Source: Paludibacterium denitrificans (GTDB lineage: Bacteria; Pseudomonadota; Gammaproteobacteria; Burkholderiales; Chromobacteriaceae). Taken from it: a stretch of DNA of 64,000 nt. The stretch spans positions 1,736,001 through 1,800,000 of the forward strand of contig NZ_WLYX01000001.1 in the NCBI RefSeq assembly GCF_009707705.1, written 5' to 3'. The stretch's first letter is position 1, and each line of letters opens with the position of its first letter. The translations under genes were made by a program, and so were the position numbers. Positions 29,727-39,315 of the stretch are shown here, in pieces. Below the pieces are notes generated by a model, which saw nothing but the letters and a program-made list of their open reading frames with translations, had not been told where the DNA came from and did no database searches.

Positions 29727-30938
29727 ATGAACCTGCCGCAACGATTCGACGCCCAACTGGGCTTTTCCCGCTTTCTGCTCCGCCGCATGGGTGACCATCG
29801 TGTCATGCAGGTGGCGGGCAGCCTGACCTTTACCACGCTGCTGGCGCTGGTGCCGTTACTCACCATCGCGCTGACGGTGATGTCGGCGTTTCCGGTGTTT
29901 TCCGATTACAGCACGCGCTTCAAGGTGATGCTGCTCTCCACGCTGGTGCCGGAATTCGGCTAAACAAGGTGATTTCGGTCTACATGCGCCAGTTTGCCGA
30001 CAACGCGGAAAAGCTCACGGCGGCGGGCATTATCATGCTGGGCGTGACGGCGCTGATGCTGATGTCCACGGTGGAACGCACCTTCAACGCCATCTGGCGC
30101 GTCCGACGTGGCCGACCGCTGTTGCAGCAAAGCATGGTGTACTGGACGGTATTGACGCTAGGGCCGGTGGTGCTGGCTTACAGCCTGATGTCGTGGCGCT
30201 GGCTGTTCAAGCTCACGCATTTCGAGCGCAACCTGCCGATGCTGGCGCACGCGCTGGAAACCGGCGGCTCGATCGTGCTGACCGCGCTGGTGCTGTCGCT
30301 GATTTTCCGCATTGTTCCCAACCGCTTTGTGCCGTTCCGCCATGCTGCGGGCGGGGCGCTGCTGACGTCCATCCTGCTGGAACTGACCAAGGTGGGCTTC
30401 GGGTTTTATATCGGCAAGGTGGCGTCTTACCAGCTGGTGTACGGCGCCTTTGCCAGCGTGCCGATTTTCCTGTTGTGGGTCTACTGCCTGTGGCTGGTAG
30501 TGCTGGCCGGAGCGGTGTTTACCGCGTCGCTGTCCCATTGGGACGGCCAGGCCGGCAGCGTCATCTGGCGCCGCGTCGGCGTTTTCTGGATGCGCTGGAG
30601 TTGCTGTTGCTGCTGGATGAAGCGCAACAGCAGGGGCGGGCGCTGGCACCGCTGGAATTACGCCAGCGGGTACAGGTGGGCTATGACGAGTTGGGGCTGG
30701 TGCTGGACCGGCTGGCGCGCCATGGTTACGTGCAAAAGGGGCAGCGCGATGCCCGGGTGCTGATGAAAAAGCCGTCGGCCATCACCCGGCCGAACTGTTC
30801 GAATTGTTTGTCTATCGTGCCGACCCGGCTAACGGCGATGCCGTAGGCGAGGGGGTGGAAGAATTATTGCGCCCGCTGATCGGCACGCTTCAGGCCGTCA
30901 CGCTGGCCGACTTTGCCCGTCGGCTGGGGCGAAAGTAA
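29727..30938 (+). CDS. YihY/virulence factor BrkB family membrane protein (three breaks)
   Basis: An inner-membrane protein of the YihY/BrkB family (once called RNase BN), about 404 residues. It has six hydrophobic stretches, with the family segments MQVAGSLTFTTLLALVPLL, ISVYMRQFADNAEKLTAAG and SVERTFNAIWRV-like (here STVERTFNAIWRVRRGRP). A cytoplasmic C-terminal extension (LDALELLLLLDEAQQQGR onward) looks like a winged-helix tail. As read there are three one-base losses: 29953, CTGG for CCTGG at 30586, and a C-run at 30789. The function is unsettled; complement resistance in Bordetella (Brk) gives the name. The end overlaps the convergent DUF3025 gene. Confidence 0.82.
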
Positions 30939-31709
30939 TCCGTATTGGCGTAAAACGCCGGGTTATCGTTGTCCGGCCACCAGCCGGGAATGCCCAGCAG
31001 TGGCAGCGGCCACAGCTCGCGTGGTGTGGCCAGCCAGTGGTCATCGGCCAGTCGCTGTGCCAGCGCATGATCCAGCTGCTGGCGTTGCTCGGTCAGAGGT
31101 TGGCCGAAAAAGTCCGGCGCCACCGGCATTACCAGTGCCTTGCCGCACCAGCCAATATGCGGTTGCAGGCCTTGTTCAAAAATGGCGTGGCCGAGCGTAT
31201 GCACGCCGATGCGCTGCCCCCAGTCTGAACGCTGACCGACAAACAGCGTTTGCCACTGCATGCCATCCAGTGCCTGACTCAGGGCTGGATCGGCACAGGC
31301 CACAATCACTCCGCATTCATCCAGCAGCGTGGCCGCATCGCGTAGCGGGCCGCGTCGTGTTTCGCCCCGTTGCATGGCGCGCAGATGACGCGCGTTGAGC
31401 GCCTGTTTGCTCGTTTACCATGCCAGCCACGCCAGCGCATTGAACCAGTCGTGCCAGTTTTGCGTGCGCGTGGGCACTTCGCCGGTGTGGGCGATATGCA
31501 GTTCGTAGTAGGCGCTTGGTTGCAGATCACAGACAAAGCGCAGGCCGGGCAGGACGATGCCGTGCGCCTGTGCGGTGCTCAGCAGTTGGTCATAATCCGC
31601 CTGTTGGGGCCAGTGCTCGCCATCCAGCCGGCGGCTGCCGCGCGGATGGGCTGGTAGAGCGGGTGCGACAGGTAAGTGCGATGCCAGGGCGGTCACGTGT
31701 TTTCCACAT
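30890..31709 (-). CDS. DUF3025 domain-containing protein (frame breaks)
   Basis: A cytoplasmic protein of about 270 residues of the DUF3025 family, function unknown. The family core NWHDWFNALAWLAWP is followed by KQALNARHLRAMQRGETRRG; DECGVIVACADPAL and LPLLGIPGWWPDNDNPAFYA close the domain. As read, an in-frame TAA at 31415-31417 interrupts it (CCA expected before ACG), and one or two small indels near 31635 and 31693 hide the true N terminus. The start is inferred as ATG 31707-31709, giving MWKTRDR, which overlaps the end of the upstream diguanylate cyclase by 17 bases. Confidence 0.72.
31099..31108 (-). repeat. TTCGGCCAAC repeat (putative uptake sequence)
   Basis: An exact copy in the DUF3025 gene; encodes FGQ. 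Confidence 0.7.
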
Positions 31710-34045
31710 CCAGCGCGCGGCTGAAGGTATCGCCACCACACACCCGGTTACGGCCATGGTCCTTGGCCTGATACAGCAGTTTGTCGGCGCGGCGCAGCAA
31801 GTCGTCGATGGCGACATCGCCCGGCTGCAACGCGGTCAGCCCGATGCTGACGGTGTAATGCACGGCTTGGCCATTGATGGTCAGGGCCGAGTTCTCCACT
31901 TGCTGGCGCAAGCGTTCGGCCACCGGCAAGGCATCGGCCAGATCGGTATCGGGCAACAGCCCGGCAAATTCCTCACCGCCCAGTCGTCCGGCCAGATCGC
32001 TGGCGCGCAGCACGGTTTGCAGCACGCTGGCAAAGTGGTGGATGACCTGATCACCCACGTCATGGCCATAGCGGTCGTTGATGTTCTTGAAATGGTCCAG
32101 ATCCAGCATCATCACTGTCAGCGGTTGCTGATAACGCTGGCTGCGCTTGATTTCGCGTCCGGCCAGATCAAGAAACTGGCGGCGGTTGTTCAAGCCGGTG
32201 AGGCTGTCCTGCGTGGCCAGTTTATACAGTTGTTTTTCGTGCAGATTGCTCTGCAGCGCAATGGCGGTCAGGTGCGTACTGCGGTAGGCCAGATCGAGTT
32301 CTTCCGGCGTGGGGCGGCGCGGTTCCTTGTGATAGATGCCGAAGGTGCCGAGCAGATTATGTTCGCTGGTAAAGATGGGGATGGACCAGCACGCGCGCAG
32401 GCCGAATTCCCCAACGGTTTTACTGGCGAATTTGGCCCACAGCGGGCTGGTGGCGATGTCATCCACAATGATCGGCCGTTTCCAGTAGGCAGCGGTACCG
32501 CATGATCCCACTTCCGGGCCGATGGCAATGCCATCCACCATGGCACTGTAGTCGGGTGGCAGCTTGGCTCCCGACGCCATTTTCAGGTGCGTGCCTTCGT
32601 CGTCCAGCCGCATGATGGAACAGATGCCATGCGGCAGCTGGGTTTCGATCATCTGGCAAATCTGTTTGAGGATGTCCGGCAATGGCTGGTTGTTGGCGAT
32701 CATCTCCATCACCGCGTTTTCCTCGGTCAGCAGCCGGTTGGTCTGGCGTGTCGAGGTGATTTCGCGGTCCACGCACAGAATGCTGGTGAGCACGCCATTA
32801 CGGTCAAACTCCGGGAACAGCCGACTCTCGAAAATATAGCGGCGGTTGTCCCGGAACAGCTCGGTTTCAAAGCTGCGGGCTTCCCGTGTTTCGATCAGGG
32901 TACGGGCTTCCTGCTCAAAGCGCCTTACCAGCTCGTCCGGCCAACCTTTATCCCCAATGTGCTTACCAATGTGTTCTTCGCGCGGGATGGGCGAATAACG
33001 GTTGATGCTGCGGTTGATGAACTGGCAGCGCAGGTCCAGATCGTAGCGGGCGATGATGTCTGGCGAGTTTTCCACCAGCGTGCGGAATTCCTGCTCGCGC
33101 CTCAGCAGCGAGGCTTCGGCCAACTTGCGCGCACTGATGATCTGGCACATGGCCACGATATGGGTGATACGGCCCTGAGTACGCAGGCAGTGATTGCGCT
33201 GCTCCAGCCATTCCCAGCTGCCGTTTTCGTGACGGATGCGAAATTCCGGGCTGGTGGCGCTGTCTTCATGCAAGGCCGGGTTGCTGAGCAGGGCGCTGGC
33301 CTGCGCGCGGTCTTCCGGGTGCAAGCGTTCCAGCCAGTCGTTAAACGACAAGCGGTTGCATGGCGCTAATCAGCCCCAGCAGATTGTGCAGCGCCAGACT
33401 GGAGCAATCCAGCCGTTGGTTGTCCAGATCGAATTCCAGCATGCCCAAGCGAGCGCCCTTTAGCGCCAGACGCAGATGCTCGTCTTGCTGTTGTTGCAGG
33501 TGTTCGGTACTGATGTCGCGCAGCAACAGCAGCTGCCATGCGGCATCTTCCGGCAGCCCGTAGCCGGCCAGCGCCTGAACCGTCAGCATGGGCGTGGCCG
33601 GGTTGACGGCTGACGACACGGCGCCGCTGAGGGTGGCGCCGATGGCGAGGCGCTCGTTCAGCAGTTGGCTGATCAGCTCGGCGGGCAGCCCGGTTTGCTG
33701 CAGCGTGTTAGGAAGTTGGCCGAACAAGGGCTGACAGCCCTTGCTGGCGGCAATGATCTGGCCCCATTCATCCAGCGCCAGCAGCGCGGCCTCGGCGCGG
33801 CTCACCTTGAGGCGCAGCGTTTGCCGGATGTGCTGTTGCTGTCGGCGCTGCTGCAAGGCAGCACCCAGCACCACGCTGGCCAATACCAGCAGCAGTCCGG
33901 CCAGCCACCACAACGGCGTCGGCAGGCCAAGACCACCGGCCCAGGCTGGACCGGGCGCAAGCAACAGCAAGGCAAGGACGCGACCGGTCTGGCCGGGGCG
34001 GCTAAGGAGAGAGCGGTGTGCAGTCGTATTCAAACTTTTGTCCAT
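31693..34045 (-). CDS. PAS/GAF sensor diguanylate cyclase (frame break)
   Basis: A membrane-anchored c-di-GMP synthase of about 783 residues. N-terminal helices (residues 20-65) are followed by a PAS-like region, a PAS/PAC domain (FRIRHENGSWEWLEQRNHCL), a second PAS (FRTLVENSPDIIARYDLDL), a GAF domain (PHGICSIMRLDDEGTHLKM) and a GGDEF domain. The active site is GGEEF, and RASD five residues upstream is the product-inhibition I-site, so it is an active, feedback-inhibited cyclase. As read, one extra base near 33350 splits the gene between the first and second PAS regions. The input is probably small molecules sensed by the PAS/GAF domains. Confidence 0.88.
33115..33124 (+). repeat. TTCGGCCAAC repeat (putative uptake sequence)
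   Basis: An exact copy in the diguanylate cyclase gene; encodes LAE. Confidence 0.65.
33715..33724 (-). repeat. TTCGGCCAAC repeat (putative uptake sequence)
   Basis: A second copy in the diguanylate cyclase gene; encodes FGQ. Confidence 0.65.
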
Positions 34046-34181
34046 CGGCGTTCAATCCGGCTTACAGGCATCAGGCATGCCAGCCTGTCTCAGCAATCAG
34101 CTTACCATCCCTTCACACGAAGAAGCGTCGTTTTTGCTCAACAATTACAGTATGCTTGCGGGCTAAATGTGGAGTGTGCCG

Positions 34182-35612
34182 ATGGATTATTTTCCCGTCT
34201 TTGTGAAATTGCAGGAAGCGCCGTGTCTGGTGGTGGGCGGTGGCGAGGTGGCCTTGCGCAAGGTGCGTTTGCTGCTGGAGGCGGGGGCGCGGCTCACCGT
34301 GGTGGCACCGCAACTGGTGCCGGAACTCGCCAGCCTGGCGGCACAGGGCCAACTGGCCTATCACGCCGGGGTTTTCGAGCCACAACATACCGTCGGCATG
34401 CGTCTGGTGGTGGCCGCCACCAACCGGCGCGACATCAATCGGCAAGTGTCCGAAGCAGCGCAGCAGCGCGGTATTCTGGTCAACGTGGTGGACGATCCGG
34501 AGCTGTCTACCTACATCACTCCGGCGATTATCGACCGTTCCCCGCTGGTGATCGCTGTCTCCACCGGTGGCGGCGTGCCGGTACTGGCGCGTCTGATCCG
34601 TGCCCGGCTGGAAAGCCTGATTCCGGCCGGTTTCGGCCAACTTGCGCGCTTTGCCGCGCGTTTTCGCGAGCGGGTGAAACAGCGCTTTGATAATGTCGAG
34701 GCGCGCCGGGCGTTCTGGGAATCGGTGCTGGAAGGGCCGGTGGCCGAAGCCGTGATGCACGGCAATGAAGCCATGGCCGACAGCGAAATGGAAAAAAGGT
34801 TGGCCGAAGCTTCCAGTAAACCACTGGGCGCCGTCTATCTGGTGGGTGCCGGGCCGGGCAACCCCGATCTGCTGACCTTCCGCGCCTTGCGGCTGATGCA
34901 GCAAGCCGACGTGGTGCTGTACGACAATCTGGTCGCCAGCGAACTGCTTGATCTGGTGCGGCGTGACGCCGAACGCATTTACGTTGGTAAAGCGCGCGCC
35001 AACCACACGCTGCCGCAGGAAGACATCAATCTGCTGATGGTACGGCTGGCACGCGAAGGCCGCCGGGTGTTGCGCCTGAAAGGCGGCGACCCCTTCACCT
35101 TCGGCCGCGGTGGCGAAGAAATCCAGACGCTGGCCGAGCACGACATCCCCTTCGAAGTGGTTCCCGGCATTACCTCTGCCAGCGGTGCGGCCTCCTACGC
35201 CGGGATTCCGCTGACCCATCGCGATTACGCCCAGTCGGTAACCTTTGTCACCGGCCACAAGAAAGATGGCACCATCCAGCTGGACTGGCCCGCGCTCACC
35301 CGTCCGGACCAGACCGTAGTGGTCTACATGGGGCTGACCATGGCGGCCGATCTTTGTCAGGCGTTCATTGCGCATGGCAAGGCGCCCGATACGCCTGCCG
35401 CCGTGGTGGAATGGGCCACCACCCAGCGGCAACGCACGGTGATCGGCACGCTGGAGAGCCTGCCGCAGGTGATTTCGCGCTACGAAGTTCGCTCGCCTGC
35501 GCTTATCATAGTGGGCGAAGTGGTGAATCTGGCGGACAAGCTGTCTTGGTACCGCCGCGTCGAGAACCGGGCTGCTACAATGCAGGTTCCGGAAGGCCAA
35601 GAGCACGACTGA
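34182..35612 (+). CDS. cysG: Siroheme synthase (trifunctional CysG)
   Basis: Siroheme synthase of 476 residues. The N-terminal CysG-B half (1-210) is the precorrin-2 dehydrogenase/ferrochelatase, with the NAD site CLVVGGGEVALRKVRLLLEAG and VAATNRRDINRQV. The C-terminal CysG-A half (about 218-470) is uroporphyrinogen-III C-methyltransferase, with VYLVGAGPGNPDLLTFRAL, LRLKGGDPFTFGRGGEE and PGITSASGAASYAGIPLTHR. It makes siroheme for sulfite/nitrite reductases. The start at 34182 has GGAG seven bases upstream. It is intact and carries two TTCGGCCAAC repeats. Confidence 0.95.
   Translation: MDYFPVFVKLQEAPCLVVGGGEVALRKVRLLLEAGARLTVVAPQLVPELASLAAQGQLAYHAGVFEPQHTVGMRLVVAATNRRDINRQVSEAAQQRGILVNVVDDPELSTYITPAIIDRSPLVIAVSTGGGVPVLARLIRARLESLIPAGFGQLARFAARFRERVKQRFDNVEARRAFWESVLEGPVAEAVMHGNEAMADSEMEKRLAEASSKPLGAVYLVGAGPGNPDLLTFRALRLMQQADVVLYDNLVASELLDLVRRDAERIYVGKARANHTLPQEDINLLMVRLAREGRRVLRLKGGDPFTFGRGGEEIQTLAEHDIPFEVVPGITSASGAASYAGIPLTHRDYAQSVTFVTGHKKDGTIQLDWPALTRPDQTVVVYMGLTMAADLCQAFIAHGKAPDTPAAVVEWATTQRQRTVIGTLESLPQVISRYEVRSPALIIVGEVVNLADKLSWYRRVENRAATMQVPEGQEHD
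34632..34641 (+). repeat. TTCGGCCAAC repeat (putative uptake sequence)
   Basis: An exact copy in cysG; encodes FGQ. Confidence 0.65.
34799..34808 (-). repeat. TTCGGCCAAC repeat (putative uptake sequence)
   Basis: A second copy in cysG, at the domain junction; encodes LAE. Confidence 0.7.
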
Positions 35613-35648
35613 GCCCGACAACAGCGTGCATAACGAAAAGAAACAGGC

Positions 35649-36055
35649 ATGGTAGGCGTACTGATTATCTCGCATGGCGACCGGGCGAAAGCACGGTGGC
35701 CTGTGCGCGGCATATTCTGGGTCGTGAGCCGGAGAATCTGGCGGTCATGGCCGTCGACAAAGCGGAAGATCCCGATCAGAAATTGCTGTATGCGCAGAAT
35801 CTGGTCGCCCAATTGGATCAGGGCGATGGTGTGGTGGTCCTCACCGACATGTACGGGGGAACCCCGGCCAATATTGCCAGTCGTTTAATTACTCCGGGCA
35901 GGGTGGAAGCCGTGGCCGGTGTCAGTCTTCCCATGCTGGTGCGGGTGCTGTGCTACAGCAGTCAGCCACTGGAAATCGTGGTCAGCAAGGCGATTACCGG
36001 CGGGTTGGAAGGTGTCCTTTACATTATTCCGTGGGATGGGAATGCTTCAAGCTGA
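35649..36055 (+). CDS. PTS EIIA component, mannose family (frame break)
   Basis: An EIIA(Man)-type PTS protein of about 135 residues. The phospho-accepting His is in VGVLIISHGD, and VVLTDMYGGTPANIASRL is the family turn. As read, CCGG at 35681-35684 (CCTGG expected) shifts the frame; repair gives HGDLGESTVACARHILG. No EIIB, EIIC or EIID gene is next to it, so it is probably a regulatory EIIA phosphorylated by the HPr and EI encoded downstream. The stop overlaps the HPr start by 14 bases. Confidence 0.87.
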
Positions 36056-36311
36056 AGTGGAAATCATCAACAAGCTGGGATTGCATGCCCGCGCATCCAG
36101 CAAGTTCACCCAGTTGGCCAGTCGTTACAAGAGTGAAGTGTGGATTACCCGCAATGGCCGTCGCGTCAACGGCAAAAGCATCATGGGCGTGATGATGCTG
36201 GCCGCCGCCAAGGGGGCGCAGGTCACGCTGGATGTAAACGGCGAAGATGAACAGGAAGCCCTGACGGCATTGGTCGACCTGATCAACAACAAGTTCGACG
36301 AGGCTGAATGA
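36042..36311 (+). CDS. ptsH: HPr family phosphocarrier protein
   Basis: HPr of 89 residues. The active His is in NKLGLHARASSKF, and the second-site segment is NGKSIMGVMMLAAAKGAQV with Ser in the HPr-kinase position. It passes phosphate from EI to the EIIA encoded directly upstream. The start ATG at 36042 lies inside the end of the EIIA gene. It is intact. Confidence 0.93.
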   Translation: MLQAEVEIINKLGLHARASSKFTQLASRYKSEVWITRNGRRVNGKSIMGVMMLAAAKGAQVTLDVNGEDEQEALTALVDLINNKFDEAE

Positions 36312-36334
36312 ATCAGCCCTGAGGGAGGGGTCAC

Positions 36335-38077
36335 ATGAGCATCATCCTGCACGGCGTGGCGATCGGTGGCGGCATCGCCATCGGGCGTGCCCATCTTATT
36401 TCCCGCAGCATGGACGATGTGCCCCACTACGGGCTGGAAGATGCGGAAATTGCGCCAGAAATGGCCCGCTTCGATGAAGCGGTGCGCGTTACGCGCAAAG
36501 AGCTGGAAATGCTCTGGGGCAGCATCCCGGAAAACGCCCCGGCCGAACTGGGCGCGTTCCTCTCGCTACATATCATGCTGCTTGGCGATGCCACCATTTC
36601 GCGCGAACCGCGAGAGATCATCGCCCAGCAGCATTGCAATGCCGAATGGGCACTGAAGCTGCAATGCGATGCGCTGGTGTCACAGTTCGACGCCATCGAA
36701 GAAGGCTACCTGCGCGAACGCAAGAACGATGTGCTGCAGGTGGTCGAGCGTATCTTCAAGAATCTGGATGGCCACTCGCTGCAATTGCTTAGCTCCTGGT
36801 GATCTGGTCGATGATGCCATTCTGGTGGCGCACGATCTGTCGCCTAGCCGACATGGTGTATTTCAAAGAGTCCAATTTCGCCGCCTTCATCACCGATGTG
36901 GGAGGGGCTACATCCCACACTGCCATTCTCGGCCGTAGCCTTGATTTGCCCTCGGTCATCGCCTTGCATCACGCGCGCGAGCTGATTCGTGAAGAAGAAC
37001 TGATCATCGTCGATGGTCAGCAGGGCGTGGTGATCATCAATCCGGTGGATACGGTGCTGACCGAATACCGCTAAGCGCCTGCGCGGCTGGCGGGATGCCC
37101 GGCGCAAACTGTCCTCGTTGCGCAAGGCCAATGCCAAGACGCTGGACGGGACGCCGATTGAGCTGGTCGCCAATATCGAGCTGCCGTCTGATGTGGATGA
37201 CATTCACCGCTCGGGCGCCATGGGCGTGGGCCTGTTTCGCAGCGAATTCCTGTTCCTTGGCCGCGATACCCTGCCGACCGAAGATGAACAGTACGAGGCC
37301 TATCGTCGCGTAGCCGAGAACCTCAAAGGACTGCCGGTTACCATCCGGACCATGGACCCGGGCACCGACAAGAACCCCAAGTGGCTGAATCACGGTGTGG
37401 CCGACAACCCGGCGTTGGGCCTGACCGGTATCCGCCTGTGTCTGGCCGAGCCGCAGATGTTCCGTGCACAATTGCGGGCGCTGTTGCGCGCTTCGCGTCA
37501 CGGCAAGATCAAGGTGATGTTCCCGATGATCAGCTCCTTGCCGGAGCTCAAACAGGCATTGGCGCAGTTTGAATACGCCAAGCAGGAATTGCGCGACAAC
37601 GGCCAGTCTTACGCTGAGGATATTGAAATCGGTGCCATGATCGAAATTCCTTCCGCCGCACTGGTGGTGGGCAGTTTCCTCAAGCACATCAACTTCCTGT
37701 CCATTGGCACCAATGACCTGATCCAGTACACGCTGGCCATCGATCGCAATGATGATTCGGTCAGCCACCTGTATGATCCGGTGCATCCGGCGGTGCTCAA
37801 GCTGATCCTGCACACCATCAAGACCGCCACCAAGGCCGGTATACCGGTATCGGTGTGCGGAGAAATGGCGGGCGACCCCAGCCTGACCAGGTTGTTGCTC
37901 GGCATGGGGCTGCGCCGCTTTTCCATGCACCCGGCCAATTTGCTGGCGGTCAAAAGAGTGGTTCTGGATACCCATCTGGATAGTATCGGAACCGTGGTTG
38001 GACGCATGCTTCGCACCGAAGACCCTGATAAAATCGCCGATCTTTTGCAACAACTGAACGCCGTGGCAGACGCCTGA
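36335..38077 (+). CDS. ptsI: PTS phosphoenolpyruvate-protein phosphotransferase EI (three breaks)
   Basis: Enzyme I of about 579 residues, which takes phosphate from PEP. The N-terminal HPr-binding helices are followed by the phosphohistidine loop DVGGATSHTAILGRSL, and by the C-terminal PEP barrel with GVGLFRSEFLFLGRD, VMFPMISSLPELKQA, FLSIGTNDLIQYTLAIDR and the PVSVCGEMAGDP Cys loop. As read, three one-base gains break it: GCTTAGC (36787-36793), GCCTAGC (36842-36848) and GCTAAGC (37070-37076), each where GCTGGC or GCCAGC restores the frame. It forms an operon with EIIA and HPr. No sugar permease is nearby, so this is probably a regulatory PTS. Confidence 0.93.
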
Positions 38078-38139
38078 TTTGCGCGCTGACGGCTGCTGAC
38101 CGGCTGGTAGCCATGACCGGTCATGGAATCTGATATCGA

Positions 38140-39264
38140 ATGACCCGTCTTGCGATTGTCCGCCAAAAATACAACCCCGCCGGTGGTGCCGAACGTTTTG
38201 TCAGCCGGGCGCTGACGGCGCTTAGGGCGCAAACGGATCTGGAGGTCTATCTGATTGCCCGTCGCTGGGAAGCTATCGACGGTATTACCCATCTTTCGGC
38301 CAACCCGTTTTATCTGGGCAATGTCTGGCGCGATTGGGGGTTTGCCCGGCGCGCACGTGTCTTGTGGCAGCGTGAGCAGTTTGACCTGGTGCAATCGCAT
38401 GAACGGATTGCCGGATGCGATATTTATCGGGCTGGCGATGGCGTGCACCGGCGTTGGCTGGAATTGCGGCGCCAGACGCTATCGTTCTGGCAGTGCCTGG
38501 CGTTATGGGCCAACCCTTACCATCACTATGTGCAGCGCGCCGAGGCCGCCATGTTCCGTGATCCGGCGCTCAAGCTGGTGATCTGCAACGCGGAGATGGT
38601 CAAGCGCGAGATTCAGCAGCTCTTTGGCGTTCCCGACGAACGGCTGGTGGTGATTTATAACGGTGTCGACACCACACAATTCCATCCCTCGCTGCGGGCA
38701 ACATTCCGGGGCAGCATGCGTCAACAGTGGCAGATACCTGCTGAGGCTCCGCTGTTGCTGTATGTCGGATCAGGCTTTGAGCGCAAAGGCGTAGCTCGTG
38801 CGCTGCAAGCCATACAGCCATTTGCCGAGCTGTATCTGGTGGTGGTTGGGCATGACAAACATGCTGACCGTTACCATCAACTGGCGGCAGATCTGGGCGT
38901 CGCCGAGCGGGTTCGTTTCGTTGGTGCCCAGCAGGACGTCAAGCCGTTTTATGGTATGGCGGATGCCTTCATCCTGCCGACCCTGTATGATCCGTTTCCC
39001 AATGTCTGTGTCGAAGCCCTCGCCAGTGGCCTGCCGGTATTGACGACGCCCACCTGCGGCGCGGCAGAGCTGATCGTGTCAGGCGAAAACGGCGGCGTAG
39101 CCGACGCACTGGATGAGGCTGGTTGGCAACAGCTGGTTCGTGACTGGCTGGCGGCCAAGTCCCGGTGGACACATTGGCAAGCAGCTGCCCACCATACGGC
39201 AGAGCCGCTGACGCTGGATGCCATGGCTGACCGGTTGCTGGCAGCGTACCGCCGGTTGCTTTAA
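38140..39264 (+). CDS. GT4-family glycosyltransferase, WaaG-like
   Basis: A 374-residue GT-B retaining glycosyltransferase. The N-terminal acceptor site has RQKYNPAGGAERFVSRAL. The C-terminal nucleotide-sugar domain has LLLYVGSGFERKGVARALQA, DAFILPTLYDPFPNVCVEAL (the EX7E-type motif) and GLPVLTTPTCGAAELI. Overall likeness is to WaaG (LPS glucosyltransferase I), and the following msbA supports an LPS core role. It is intact and opens the surface-glycan cluster. Confidence 0.87.
   Translation: MTRLAIVRQKYNPAGGAERFVSRALTALRAQTDLEVYLIARRWEAIDGITHLSANPFYLGNVWRDWGFARRARVLWQREQFDLVQSHERIAGCDIYRAGDGVHRRWLELRRQTLSFWQCLALWANPYHHYVQRAEAAMFRDPALKLVICNAEMVKREIQQLFGVPDERLVVIYNGVDTTQFHPSLRATFRGSMRQQWQIPAEAPLLLYVGSGFERKGVARALQAIQPFAELYLVVVGHDKHADRYHQLAADLGVAERVRFVGAQQDVKPFYGMADAFILPTLYDPFPNVCVEALASGLPVLTTPTCGAAELIVSGENGGVADALDEAGWQQLVRDWLAAKSRWTHWQAAAHHTAEPLTLDAMADRLLAAYRRLL
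38295..38304 (+). repeat. TTCGGCCAAC repeat (putative uptake sequence)
   Basis: An exact copy in the WaaG-like gene; encodes SAN. Confidence 0.7.
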
Positions 39265-39315
39265 CTTTTTTTGCTGTTTGCCCCTTTGTGGGGTGCAGCG
39301 CAGGACTGAACAACA

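Noticed and set aside
34113..35675. A 520-codon open frame antisense to cysG
   Set aside because: Same shadow composition; the plus strand encodes a full-length, motif-complete CysG.
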